In this document: in pieces, positions 11,944 through 24,730 of the stretch
Position numbering within the stretch: the stretch's first letter is position 1
Layout of the letters: each line of letters begins with the position of its first letter
Translations under genes and position numbers: made by a program
Source of the DNA: Tetrahymena thermophila SB210
Taxonomy: Eukaryota; Ciliophora; Oligohymenophorea; Hymenostomatida; Tetrahymenidae
Reading direction: 5' to 3'
DNA: 64,000 nt
Assembly (NCBI RefSeq): GCF_000189635.1
Contig: NW_002476365.1
Span: 558,001 to 622,000, forward strand
The notes under the pieces: generated by a model
The model's database searches: none
Told to the model about the DNA's origin: nothing
The model's input: only the letters and a program-made list of their open reading frames with translations

Positions 11944-14536
11944 ATGTTTGGAAATAGTTTAACCTACAACAACATTTTTGGTAATGCAATTTAAGATTCT
12001 CATTAGCGTCTTTTTGGAGGAGATAGAATGCTTACAACTAAGGATATAGAGGGTATTTTAATTTATAAAAAATATTAGCCAATAAGAAACTATTCCAAAA
12101 ACGTTTTTAAATTTATTTTTATGAATGCACAAAAGGCGCTTAACCAAAAAAATTCAATAGACATGTTTGGGGGAATTACTAGGCAAACTAATACCAAAAT
12201 ATATTAAGCTATGATCCTCAAAAGTAAAACCAATACATTTTCAGCAAAAAAATAACAAAATTTAGCTTATGAAAATAAATAAAGCAAACTTATTTAATAG
12301 TAAATTCGGAATAAATATGATTTATAAATAAATATTTAAACAGGTCAATTATTAAAAGTCCTATTTTGGGAGATAATGTTTAGCCCTTAAACAGAGCGAT
12401 TCCTAATTCTTCAGGAATGATATTTAGAGATCCTTAATACTAATCTCTCACACAAAAGTTATACACATAGCAAAGCTTGAGGTCACCACAATAAAAACTA
12501 GATTTAGCTTAAAATATTTAGAATGCATAAACACAACCTAATGAAAGATCATCTAATCTTATTTCTTAGAGTTATACTGGTTTAAAGAAAGATAGCAGTA
12601 ATCCTTTAGAAGGCTCTTCAGCTACAGTAAAATAATTAAGTAATACAAGCCAAAGAATTCCAGGAAGGAGAATAGAACCTCCTAGCTAACTAAAAGAATA
12701 AAATATTTTCTCTCACCCAGACTATGTAAAGTAAATAAAATTTAATGCAGCACTAATTTAAAGTCTTAGTTATTATAAAATATAAATAAAAACTTTAGAA
12801 AATTAAAAATAACCTACCTATCATTTCTAAAAACGAAAATAAATAACAAATTTAAATATTATTACTTAGACATTGTTTTATGGCTTTAATTTAGATTTTT
12901 TTATTAAAAATAAAAATAGCAAGCAGATATCTACTTACGCAAAACCTATGGTGAATATAGGTAACTAATCTTAAAACATTCTATCATCAAGTAAATAGGG
13001 TTTAGGTATAGTCCAAAAAGTTGATTAATATAAAATAGGTGATAAAATGTCAACCCTTTAAGGTTATTAGTCTTTATAAGCATTAAACAATGTTTTGAAA
13101 TCAAACAGATCTCCTGATGCTTACATACCGTTTGAACCTACTCCTAAAGAATACCAAAGAGAATCTATATCTTCATATGCTTTAGGGTAGAATAAAGATC
13201 TTGCCATTGAAAAGTATATCTAACAAAATAAAGATAAATATTACGAATAGCCTTCCAAATCCCCTGTATTTTAACAAAACCGCAACTTTGGTCCTGATCA
13301 TGTTCTTAGTGGACCAATTAGCGTGGAAAATAGATAGTCTACATCTTCCTATGAATTTGGCTCATTTGTCTCTCCTAAGTAATAATAAAATTAGTAATAA
13401 GATGTTATATCACCTAAGTAAGGCTATATAAATGAAAACAATACTTTGCCTCTTTCTAATAGACTGAATTAGAATAATTAATATACTTATAAAGAAAATT
13501 AAGTACAATAGGAAATTCCATAAATTTAAAGTGCTTCAAATTAAGATAATGCAGTTTCTCAAAAGGCTCTTTAAGAAGATAAAAATTTTGAATTTAATAA
13601 AATTAGCTCTTAATAGAAGATACAATCAAGACCTTAATCAAATACTTAGTTATTAGGGAGACCTGCTAGCAATACCAATCAGTTAACAAAAAGCTTTACT
13701 TAATTGAGAAATGAAGGAGCAGCTTCACCTAGCTAAGATTTAATAAGATTACGTTCTGTTCTTTCTTCTAGAGCTAGGTTGTTGCTAAATGCAAATTAAA
13801 ATGAAGCTACTACCAATAGTGAATATGGCCTCTATGCAGCTTAATCAAACAGAATAGGTATTAATTTAATTTAAATATTATTATTTCTAACAAATTTATT
13901 ACATAAAGATCAACCTAAAGAAAAGATTCTCTATCAATCTAAAAGAGATAACTTTCTACGTTCCCACTTAGTGAGAAGCTAGTCAGCAGAAGGAACAAGA
14001 CTTTTGAAAAGTATGGCAGACAATAATTAGTAAAATTAAGAGCAAGCAAGTTTGGTATCTAAATAATAAAATAGCCACTCACAACTTTACAAATATGGTC
14101 AATGGGGATTAAGAAACTATAATATTATTGGTAACTATATGAATCCATACAAGTATGAGGGAAGAAGAGGAGACCCATTTGCTGATATTAAATACTTAGG
14201 AAAGTTAGGAAATAATAAAATATAATCAGTTAAAAACTTAAATTCAGAAATAAAAAATGATAACATTTTAAATGCAGATTAAAATGGTTCTTAGAAACAA
14301 TAAGATCTAAGAAAAAGTGGATACCCATCATCACCATTAGCAGGAGTACAAAATTAATATGATGAAACCAATAAAAAGTTCAAGTAAAATTTAATATTTT
14401 TCTTAAATTTAAATGTCATATAATTAAATAAAAAAATAGTGCACTTTATCACAGCTAAAGAGCTCATGACCAACACTCTATTAAGTATTATGGAGCTAAA
14501 GCATTAAAAAATTTAAGCAACATAAAGCTTTATTGA
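11944..14536 (+). CDS. Asn/Gln/Ser-rich protein with conserved-looking C-terminal segment, function unknown
   Basis: Proposed exons 11944-12299, 12344-12725, 12927-13857, 13909-14383 and 14440-14536 join in phase to about 746 aa. The N-terminus MFGNSLTYNNIFGNAIQDSH and later DMFGGITRQT carry scattered FG dipeptides. The middle is low-complexity, rich in Ser, Asn, Gln and Pro, and probably disordered. The C-terminus is less repetitive and looks folded or conserved: YKYGQWGLRNYNIIGNY, MNPYKYEGRRGDPFADI and, in the last exon, AHDQHSIKYYGAKAL. There is no membrane segment or enzyme motif. I do not recognise the family; a cytoskeletal, ciliary or nuclear-pore-associated role is possible but not shown. 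The stretch 12053-12135 could instead be intronic, because it is AT-rich although open. Confidence 0.68.
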
Positions 14537-15656
14537 TATAAAAATCCTCCAAAATTAAAAAAAGAATGAATCAATAGAATTTATAAATTAAAAAAAAATA
14601 AGTTTATTTATTAATTTTATAATACAATTTGTTTAATTTGCTTGTAACTACTTTAAGGTATTGGTACAAAAATTAATTTATTCATATTAAAACTAAACAC
14701 TAAATTTTTTTAGATCTTTAATTTAATATTTAAAATATGTTTTATATTTTCAATTAAATTAATAAATTAAAAATTAATTTATTAAATTTTGATAGTGTTA
14801 TTTATTTTTTGATTCTAAAGCAATTTAAGATACTCGAACAAAAATTAATTATTTTATATTAAATCTCAATACAAAATATTTAAAATTATAAATAAAAAAG
14901 AATTTTTTAATTTAGAATTTATTTTTAAGTTAATTTTTATGATTAATTGAATAATTAAAAAAAGAAATAAACATTTTATTTGATTTATATTTTTTATGAT
15001 ATTAGTGCAAAAATATTTATTTTATATTAAAGCTAAATGAAATACAAATTTTAATTTCAAAAATTTAATTAAGACTTCTTTTTGATTATCGTATTATGTT
15101 TAAATAAAGAAGAAATGACATACAGATTAGCTCTAACAAAATTTATCTTTGAATTTAACTATAATAATTTTAAGAATAATAAAATGATGAAGTACATGAG
15201 ACGGTTATACAAGCAAAAGCTGATGAATATGAAACGTATGCATTTGAAGAATCTTATTAAGAAGAATTTTAATTTAAATGAAAAATGAATTTAAAAGTAA
15301 AGATGTTTTTATCTTTTTGCTAAAGCTCTTGTGTTATCTACTTAGTTGATAAATTTATGTTGAAATTTATTTTTTTATAATTTAAAAATTAAAAATTGAA
15401 TTAATTTTAATTAAATTATAATTTGATTTATATATGATAGATTTCCAAGAATTATTTTTTCATATTACAAATAATTACAACATAAGTAAGTATCAATTTT
15501 AGAAATAATTAAAAATATTTTTAATTTACATTTTATATTTCAAATTATTGATAATTTTTATGATATTTATAATTTCAATTACTAGCAATTTATTATTAAA
15601 TATTTGTGATGAAAATATTATTTTAGATTCACAAAAAATTTTTTATTTTAAAAAAA
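14537..15656. other. Spacer between convergent genes, with degenerate repeats
   Basis: Spacer between the 3' ends of two convergent genes. It contains a repeat block (14640-15060) and a short stretch near 15153-15281 with coding-like composition, discussed as a finding. Otherwise it is AT-rich and featureless. Confidence 0.5.
14640..15065. repeat. Degenerate tandem repeat, about 170-bp period, three copies
   Basis: A block of the form TAAGATA.T.G.ACAAAAATTAAT.TATT..ATATTAAA.CTAAA.AC recurs near 14653, 14823 and 14993, spaced by about 170 bp. AT-rich filler between copies is also partly alignable. Confidence 0.6.
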
Positions 15657-18600
15657 TCATTCAAAAAAATTTAGCTATTCAGCTCTAGATTCTTAAAGAT
15701 TTTTATCAAAGTTTTTAAGTTTTTTTAGTTTTCTATTTTTTTAAAGTTGTTGTTCCTAAGCATTTTTTTATTCTTAAATTTACTTTTAATTTAAATTATT
15801 ATTATTATTATTCTTTTTTTCCTTATCTTCTTGCACTTTCTTTTTCTTTTCTTCCTCAAGCTAGATATACTTTTAATATTTCAAGTTAATTGATTTTTAC
15901 TCTTCTCTATTTAAAATGTCTTTACAAATTATTAAAAATTTTTAAAATATAAAATTAATAAATAAGTTAAAAATTTATTTACTTTAAAATGTGTTTTTTT
16001 GGTTTTCAAAGCAGATTAAACATAAACTTTTATCACAATCTGAACAATAAGTGTGATAACAATAATAATGAGTAAAGTCTTTTTGCAACTCTTTCTTGCA
16101 GTTTGAGCAAGCGAAATTTATTTTAATCCCTTTTTTCTATTTAGTATCAAACTTATAATTCAAAAAATTGATTAAATTTATATTTTACTTATAATCTAAA
16201 AGAAACATTTTCCTTTCTGCAGTATTCAAAATAAAGTATATCCTTTGAATACTCAAATATCTTTTGCTCAAAACTGTAACTTTTAAGAAGAGTTTAAAGT
16301 GTCTCATAGAGTTTTGATTTTTAGTTAAAATTTTCTGAAGAGTTAGAACCTAATAAAGGTAGTAAATCTTTATTTTATAAAATAGAAGAGAGCTATACAT
16401 TATGTATTAAAGCTTCAAAAGATTCTTCTTCAAATTTCTTTTAAAATTCAATCATTTCTTTAGGTATATTCTGTTCTATTCTTTGTATTCCAGTGATCCA
16501 GAAAAACCAATTATTCTTTATAAAAAATCAAAATTCATTTATTTAGTAAGTTAAAAATATAAATTTTGAGAAATTCATTTATTTATTTTAAATTTGTTAC
16601 TTCTGAATCTTCATCACCTCTTTTGTTATTTTTAAGAAGGAGCTCTGTTCCGTCTGTAAACTCCTTAATAGAGTGAGGTTTGTCCTTTCTATTTAAATAT
16701 CTTTTTATCAAGTCTAAATGAATTTCCAATGCTCCTTTGATATTTCCAAAGCGGCTTAAAACATATGCAGTTCCTTGTAGATGGTTGGATTCCTTTAAAA
16801 TTTATTAAACTTCTTCTAGGCTATAGAGTTGAGTTTTGAGTTCATTGACTACCTATTTATTTTTAAAATTTCATTTAGCTTTATATGATTATCTTTTCTT
16901 ACTTCAGATGGTTAAAATTTAATTAGGAGCTTCATGTAAAGCATGTATAGGTATATCTCATTTTATGGTATACTTAGAGACTCTTCTATTATTTTTTTCC
17001 TTTAATCATGAATGTATTCAGATAAAATTTTGAAAGTAAGCTCTTCTTAACCATTTAGAGCTTTAATTATAGCATGAATGTCATAATTTTAAATTTTTTC
17101 GAGCAGTTCTTTTGTGTAATGATAGTTGATTGCTAATAATTTTGGAAGGTGGATAAATATTTTTTCTATAATTTATGCTTATTTTTCTGAATTTGTGTCA
17201 AGCAGCTCCTTAATAAAGCTAAAAATTTTAAATCTGATGTCTACAAAAGATGTTTCAAGATATATTTTTATAGCCTATTCAAAATCTCCTTGATAACGAT
17301 AAATGTAAGAGCATACTTCAACGAAAGGGGAATTCAGAGCTTTTCTTAAGATTTCGCTTAGATTTAGTTTATTTTTGCTAATATGGGGTTCGATCAATTT
17401 AATAATTTATTTGCTTCTATATTCTATTTCTAAGGCCCAATCTTTATTTCTATAAAAATGAGAATTAGGATTTTCTAACAAAAAGTAAATAGCTTCGGTT
17501 GAAAGTTCTTAATCAATTTGCACATCTTTCTCTTTGACTTCAGCTAAGAGCAAATAAAAGTAGTTAAAAGTATCTTTTGGTAAGTATTTATCTGTGTTTT
17601 CTTAACTGATTACATATTTAATATATTTACAAATTAGTGTTTTTAAACTATCTTTTATTTTTATTGCTTCACCATTCCCATTTTTATCAGATTAAACATT
17701 TCGATTAATTTTATCATCATATTGCAAGAGTTTTTGAAATTTTTATTTGTATTCTTATTCTTTGATTTTTAGAAATTCACTTGAATAACCTTTAAAAAAC
17801 ATCAAAATATTTTGTAAAGCGAGATCAGGATCGATTTTTAAGATTTTTATAAGATTTCTTTCAAAGAAGATCCATTCAAAAATACTGTTGACTGCCTATT
17901 TTTTAGTAAAATAATTACTTTTTTGAAAAAATTTTTTAACTTATTTTCATACTTCTGACCATTAAGTGTCATCCATTTAAGTGTTAGGGAAAACAATCGA
18001 AGACAGAGATCTTTTGATGTACCACAAAAGTTTGTAGCCTATCCATTCTTTTGTGTATATCAAATTTGTTTACGATGAACCATCTGAAGATTTTTATAAA
18101 CTACTACTTGAAGAAAGGGAATCTAAGTCTGACACCATTTGCTAGAGAGGAGCCTTGAAGTTATTTTCAAAGTTAGTAGAGATAAATATTGAGGCTGAAA
18201 GCAATTCTAATTTATTGCAGAGTCTTTTTATATATCTATATTCTAGTTATTGCTATTTATCTATACAAAAGATAAATTTAGCAATAATATCATGCTTATT
18301 TTTACTATCAAAGTAAGTAAAAAATTCTTTAAAAATTTCTTCATTAGGAATAAATTTAATATATTCTAGTACAATGTAAGGCTCTAACGACTAAAAGAAA
18401 CTATCTTTAAGCAATTAGACATGCCTTATGCGATTTAAAAATTCAGTGAACATAAATTAAACGTTATCTGTGAATATTAGATACTTCATATACATCATAA
18501 GGGCATTATTTTACTTAACTATTTCAAGAACATTTTCACCAATTATATCAACAAAAGGTTTCGTGTTTATTTCAGAAATATCTGAAATCATTTTTATTTT

Positions 18601-20747
18601 TTGGGGGCTATTTTTTATTCTAAAATTTATTAAATCTATCAAGTATCTTTCAAATGACTCTTTAACTTTTCTGGCAATGTAATTCTATTTTTTTAAATTA
18701 ACAAAATTTGTAAAAATTATCTTCTTAAAAATCAAACAATTACTTTAAGATCACTCTTAAAAGTAGAAATTTCACCAAAACTTTAGTTTTTTCCTTAATA
18801 TATTTGTAGGCATATTTCTAGGGTTTGAATTTAACTAGCTAGATCTTTTCTAGAATCAAATTTTAGATTTAACTATATTTCCCACTATAATATCTCGCCT
18901 TCTAATATTTAGTGTTATTATTCTACATTTGTTGTAGTCAAAGACAGGACATAAATCTGTTTTATCAAATTTATTTAATTGTTTCAAAAAACCAATAAAA
19001 ATAATTTACTTTTTCATTTAAAATTTAGATTGAATTGTAAAAAGATTTGATTAAGCGATTATCTATTTGAAGCTATCTCGATTTAGTGATTTTCTAGATA
19101 TTGTAAGACTAGAATACATGTGCATTAAGAGATTACTCTGCACCACCATTATCATTATATTTATATTAATCTTTTGCAAATTTAAGAAAATTTACTATAT
19201 GACAAGTATTGGTATTGTCTATTAAGAATATAATGTTATTTCTTATAAAACTACTATAAAGAATGTTAGTTTAATTTATGTAAAATCTATGCTTAAGTGG
19301 AAATTAATTTTCTACAATTTATTCGTTATTTGTTGTTTATTTAAATTACAGCTGTAACTTTACAACATAAACAATACTCCCCCATCCAATCATAAGTATA
19401 TCTTTATGGAAGTCTATTACAGGAATACAGTCAGAATCAACATCTCTGAATCTCTCATTGTTCCTCTTTTCATAAAAAACTATCATTGGCTAAGTCCTTG
19501 CACTTTCTGAAAGTATGATAATGCTATCTTTGGTAACAAAGGCTTACAGTAAAACCGTTATATTTTTTAAGCTGATAGGCTAGCATTTATAATTAATAAC
19601 CTTTTAAAATATCATTTCGTCTTGATTTTATATTTTGACTTCTTCTCTTGATTTTTAACTTCTTTTTATTATATCATAATAACTGTATAAATCTGGATAG
19701 TTTTCGCTGCTTGATTTTATACCAGATAGCATTCCTTTAGAAAAAATAGTCTTTTAAAGTTCTCCACTATCACAACTTAGAAAGGATAATTCAGTAATTT
19801 TTTCTACTTCCTTTTCGTGCAAAGGATCAGCTGAGTAAATATCATGAAAGAATTTAACAAAGTATACTTCTGTATTATGAATTTTTACTTGCATAGATAG
19901 TTATGCTTTCTTTAAATTAAAAAGATTAATGCTCCCATCCAGGTAGCCTACAACAATAAATTGTTATCGAATATCCATGCATGTAACTGGAGATTTTTAA
20001 CTTGATTCATATAATACTAAAGGCTTATCTTCTTCCTTTTTATATCTAAGTATTTCGCCACTATTAGTTCCTAAAAACACTTCTCCGCTTCCAACCTAAA
20101 TGTTTAAGTAAAATTTTTTAATTTAATTAAATTTAAAGCATAACTTCAAAAATAAAGAAGAAAAGCAATAAACATTTTATCAAAAATTTCTTAATTTTCA
20201 TTTTAAATTGTTAATTTTCGATCACTAATTGTATGAATGTATTAATTTATTTAGCAGTAAATATTACATATAAAGTCGTTATTTTTATCTTGCTTTTTTC
20301 GTAGAGCTTGATATAATCAATGTTTGTAAAGCTAATAGTCTTTATTTGATTATTTCCTATATAAGTCTGTTATTATCCAAATATCTAAGGAAATTCAATT
20401 TAATAATATTCTATTGTTTTTTTATCTAAGCATGCAGTCTGCATCTCAATAGAATTTACAGCTTCTAATGGATCTTTTTTGTAAATTTCTTCAAATTAAA
20501 TTTACTGCTGTTTTTATTTTAGTAAATTTACATTAGAAGACTCTAATTTCTCAATTTCCTCTAAGGTGATTGCATTATCATCAACAACTTTTATTTATTT
20601 TTCAACTTTTTTATTATCTGAATAATTATTTTCGTTTTAAAGAATATCATCCAATTAATTCATATCTAGTGAATTGAGATTGTCTAGAAGAAAAGAATTT
20701 ATATCAATATTGCTATCAGCAAGAAGTTTTTTATCTTTCTGATCCAT
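15657..20747 (-). CDS. VPS8: Vps8-like CORVET tethering subunit
   Basis: Vps8 is the Rab5-binding subunit of the CORVET endosomal tether. Eight exons (20747-20268, 20095-19010, 18956-18744, 18684-16903, 16852-16601, 16515-16189, 16151-15983, 15919-15657) join in phase to about 1523 aa, close to Vps8 (about 1300-1430) and far longer than Vps41, Vps39, Vps11 or Vps18. An acidic N-tail precedes a degenerate beta-propeller (VGSGEVFLGTNSGEILRY, FIVVGYLDGSINLFNLKKA, ILMIGWGSIVYVVKLQL). Then comes a long alpha-solenoid (QGTAYVLSRFGNIKGALEIH). A C-terminal RING-like zinc module follows (CSNCKKEL, CYHTYCSDC, SLCLIC), then a Lys/Glu/Gln coiled tail. Tetrahymena is known to have several Vps8 paralogues in different CORVET complexes, some linked to secretory granules; which one this is cannot be said here. 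Another class C/HOPS protein is less likely. Confidence 0.75.
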
Positions 20748-21883
20748 CGCCTTGCTTAACCTTTAAAAATTCCTAATTATTAACTAACTACAGCTATCTT
20801 TTTTTGGCAAATTTCCTACTATCTATTAATCAATCAATCTTTGATGTTTTTGCTTTTAAATCAACTTTAGAATAATATTATTTGTAAGATTTTAATTAGT
20901 TATGTGGATTAATAGTAAAATAAAAAGTAATTTGCATACTTAACTTTTAATTATATAAATTTTTAATAAGCAAATACTTACGTTTTAAATAAAAATTGAT
21001 TTCAAAATGCAAAAAATATTAATTGATCAGTATTTATAATCAAATTAAAATCTTTATATAAATATAAAAACATTCTGAACGAGCATTTTTCTTATTAAAA
21101 AACGAAAAATTTTAAGAAGATTATTTTAAAATATAAAATTTAATTAAAATTATTTCAAAACAAAATTTTAGCTAACAACTTTCAATTTTTTTAAATGTTA
21201 ACAAAGAGGAATTATAAAAATAAAACTAAATACATCTAATCATATTTATATATTTAAGATACATTGAAGAACAATACAGCTAGTTTTTTTTATTGTATTC
21301 AATTAAAATTATGCTTTTCTTTTGGCAAATATATTAATTAACTTGAAGGATTTAAATTCTAAGTAACAGAAAATTTGATTAAAATTTTTAGTTTAATAAG
21401 TAGAGCTTTTACCTATTTTATATTTTAAAGAAATACTATTAATTTTAATTGTGATATAAAATATAGTTGAAATCTTTGATAGAATATTTACTAAAAGACG
21501 ATAGAGGGGAATGATTAGACTATTCAATAGTTAAATTATTAACGAATATATTTATTTGAAAATGAATAAAAGACAATAAATAATCTTAAGTATATTAAAA
21601 AATCATCGAACACTCAACAAATAAGCTATTAGCCTTTTATTAGCTTATTTGAAATGCTCTCCATAAATACTTGTATCTTATTTATTTGATAGATTTACTT
21701 TTAGCGCAAAAGTTAAAAAAAAAATAATAACTTGAAAAATATATTAATAATTATGAATTTAATTTATTATCAGCTAAATATTCATTAATTAAAGCATTAA
21801 TTTGTGAAAATAAAAAGGAAAGATAATTTTTTAGAAGAATAGCTAGCAAATAAGCAGTAATAAATAAATCATTAATCAGATAA
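20748..21883. other. Divergent intergenic spacer
   Basis: About 1.1 kb between the divergent VPS8-like and zinc-finger genes, presumably containing both promoters. It is AT-rich, with no feature I can support. Confidence 0.55.
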
Positions 21884-23836
21884 ATGAACGAATAAAACTA
21901 GGCACTGCAAAATTGTAAAAGAAAAATTCTATTTGCTAATATAACTTTTTATATTTATAAATAGAGTTACAGTTTGAGTATGCTTAGTACAAAGGACTTA
22001 CTGTTCCAGGTTGGACATTTCATTTCTTTTAAATTTTTTAAATATTCTCTTTTTTTAGCATCAAATAAATTAGATTTATATAAAAATTTTAAATTGTTAT
22101 AGCTCCAGAGGAAGGTATTGACTATTTTTAAGAATCTTGCAAATTATACTTGGCAAACATTTTACTAACAAGTTAGGTAATTTTTGATTTTATGCATATA
22201 TATCGCACTTAATTAATATATAATTACCTTGCGAATATTTCTAATAAAATAATTTTTAATTATAAAGCTGAAGGATTTACTATAAGATAAAAATGATTTG
22301 CTTTGCAGAATTTAGAAAGAAGAGGTAAATAATATTTGCATTTAAATGTTTATTTAAGTAGAATTAGGAAATAAAAAGGATTTAAAAACAAATAATGTGG
22401 CTTATTTTAAAGAAATTATTAACGAGAGAAGAAAAGAAAGAGTCAAATTATTTTATTTTTTAAAACCAGTTATAATTTAAAATAATAAAGAAAATAATAT
22501 TTTTATTTATGTTATTTTTCAGAAAAGTTAAAATGATGACTCGAAAGGAGATATTTTAGATGATAAAAAAAGAAGAATAAGAAGATCTGCTTCACAAATA
22601 GATAGACACTATACTTGCCCTAAGTGTGCAAAATCTTATGGGTAAATTGATATTTCTTATAGATCTAAAATTTTATTATTTATTGATTGCTTATAGGTCT
22701 GAAGGTTCTTTATAATAGCATTTGAAGTTAAAGCATCCTGAATTTAACTTAAAAGGTAATTAATTTGTTTTGTTTGTGGAAATTCTTATATGGAAAACAC
22801 TTTTCTGATAGATTATGAATTCAAACCAACTTATAGGATCCCTGGATAAAAATATACTACTGATAGTAAGAGCTTAGAAGATTATGAAGATTACTCTTAG
22901 GATAATAAAGAGCAAAACGAAGATACAGAGAGATAAAAAGAGAATTAAGATGAAACTGCTGAAAAAGCAGAAGAGTCAGCTGCTAAGGAGGAAGCTGAAT
23001 CTGAGTAGTAGCAAAAAGAAAAAACAAAAAAGAGGTAAAAAAAGGAGAGGAGAAAAAGAAAGAAAGAAGCTGAAAAGGAAAAAGAAGCAGAAAATGAAAA
23101 AGAAGCTGAAAATGAATAAGAAAATGTAGAGGAGTAAGAAGTAGAAGTAGAGGAAGAAAAGAAATAAAAAAGAAAGTAAAAGAAAAAAAGGTCCAAGTAA
23201 GTATAGGAAGAAGATTAAGAAGATGTTGATAAAGAGAAAAAGTAAGAAGAAGAGGAGTCTAATAAGCAAGAATCTGAGAAAATAGAAGAGGTTAAACCTA
23301 AAAAACCAAGAAAAAAAAAGAAAAAACCAGAAGTTTAAGTTTAAAAAGAGGAGGAAGAAGAAAAAGGATCTTAATAGTAAGAAGAATAAGCTCAATAAAA
23401 TGAAGCAAATGAAGAAAACCCTCAAAATGAAGATAATCAAGAAAAAGAAAAAAATGATGAAAATAATTTAGAAAATGGTGAAAATAATAATGAAGATAAT
23501 TTAGAAAAAGATAAAAATTAAGATGAAAAAATAATTAATGAAGAAGTTTAAGCTGATAATAATAATGGTAACACTCAAGAAGAGAATAAATAAGAAGATA
23601 AAGATACAGTAGAGCCAAAACATTCAATTGAGAATGATAATTAAGAAAATGCAGCTGAAAACAAAGAAAAGCAAAATAATGAAGACATTGATCAATAAGA
23701 AAAAATTTAAGTAGAAGAGGATTAAAAAAATGACTAATAACAAGATTAAAAAACAGAATTAACAAATGAAAATAAAGATTAAGACATTTCAAACTAAACA
23801 TAAATGTAAATAGAAAATAGTTAAAATGATGAATGA
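21884..23836 (+). CDS. C2H2 zinc-finger protein with long acidic/basic Gln-rich tail
   Basis: Seven exons (21884-21914, 21965-22009, 22103-22176, 22268-22324, 22523-22641, 22697-22755, 22812-23836) join in phase to about 469 aa. Residues about 1-70 contain a helical segment (EEGIDYFQESCKLYLANILL). A basic stretch, DDKKRRIRRSASQIDRHYT, leads into one C2H2 finger, CPKCAKSYG + SEGSLQQHLKLKH, which is split by an intron. The last exon encodes about 340 residues made almost wholly of Glu, Lys, Gln, Asn and Asp, with KPKKPRKKKKKPE resembling a basic nuclear or AT-hook-like patch. It is probably a nuclear nucleic-acid-binding protein. The target is unknown, and a single finger gives weak DNA specificity. 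The purine-rich plus strand leaves long open frames on the complement, which are not genes. Confidence 0.78.
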
Positions 23837-24730
23837 GTTGAGTGAGTGAGATAAATTCCTCCATTTTATGTATATTTAATTTTAATATAAATATAAATCA
23901 ATAATTTGTCAGTTTTAAAAATAAAATAAAATAAATTAATAAATGAAATGTGATTTATATTTATTCGAAAATTGCATGTGTATAATATTATTGGAAAGTT
24001 AAAGTCTTTGTCTAATATAAAATGATTTATTTAATATTAATGTTTGTTATTGAAGTAGTTAAGAATTTAAATTAATTTGCTTTCTTGATTGTTCAAATAG
24101 AAATTGTTTTTTTATGAATAACTTATCATTTTAAACAATCTATTTAGGTAATATTTTTGAACTTGAAAATAATTTATTTATTTATTTACTTATTTATTTA
24201 TCATTCATTTGTTTTGAAATAAAAAAGGCAGATTATTTTAAGAAATTTTTGATTGGCGCTTATTAAATAGATCCAGTTTTATATTTAAATAAATTGAAAA
24301 TATATAGGATTTTATCAAAATTAACTTTTTAATTACGAAGATTGATTCTAAATCGACTGATTTATATATACATATAGACAAAGAAAATAGAAATATTTGA
24401 AGTATTTTAAAGATTATTTAAAATAAATTTTTAAATGATTGAAATGTAGCATAGAGATTTTAAAAGTAGCAAGTTAAAGGTGAAGGGATAATAATTAATA
24501 GCCCTTGAAGGAACTTTTTGATATAACTAATTATTTAACAATATTTTATTATTAAGAAGTATTAAATAGATCAGAACTATTAAATAAATTAATTAATGAA
24601 TGAATAATTAAAATCAAAAAAAGATTCTTAATAATTAGAAAAAAATTAGATTTCACATAATTAAAAAATAAGTATCTATCTATTTATTTATAAACAATAA
24701 ATTAGCTTGATTAATCATTAAGTAGGCGCT
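23837..24730. other. Intergenic spacer upstream of the exportin gene
   Basis: About 0.9 kb between two plus-strand genes: 3' flank of the zinc-finger gene and promoter region of the exportin-like gene. It is AT-rich with short TTTA runs (24176-24203) and no coding signal. Confidence 0.55.

Noticed and set aside
15082-15288. Lys/Asn-rich frame starting at 15082
   Set aside because: Another frame over the same DNA has better coding character and ends in TGA; the Lys/Asn frame follows AT-rich composition.
17380-17400. tRNA-like GGGGTTCGATCAA (T-arm box)
   Set aside because: It lies inside the continuous VPS8-like coding exon, with no D-arm or acceptor stem around it.
22884-23440. Long ATG frames on both strands in the charged-tail exon (22884-23129 +, 22945-23196 -, 22976-23440 -, 23535-23864 -)
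   Set aside because: They are low-complexity mirror frames of the Glu/Lys-rich coding exon of the zinc-finger gene; the minus-strand ones read as Phe/Leu runs.
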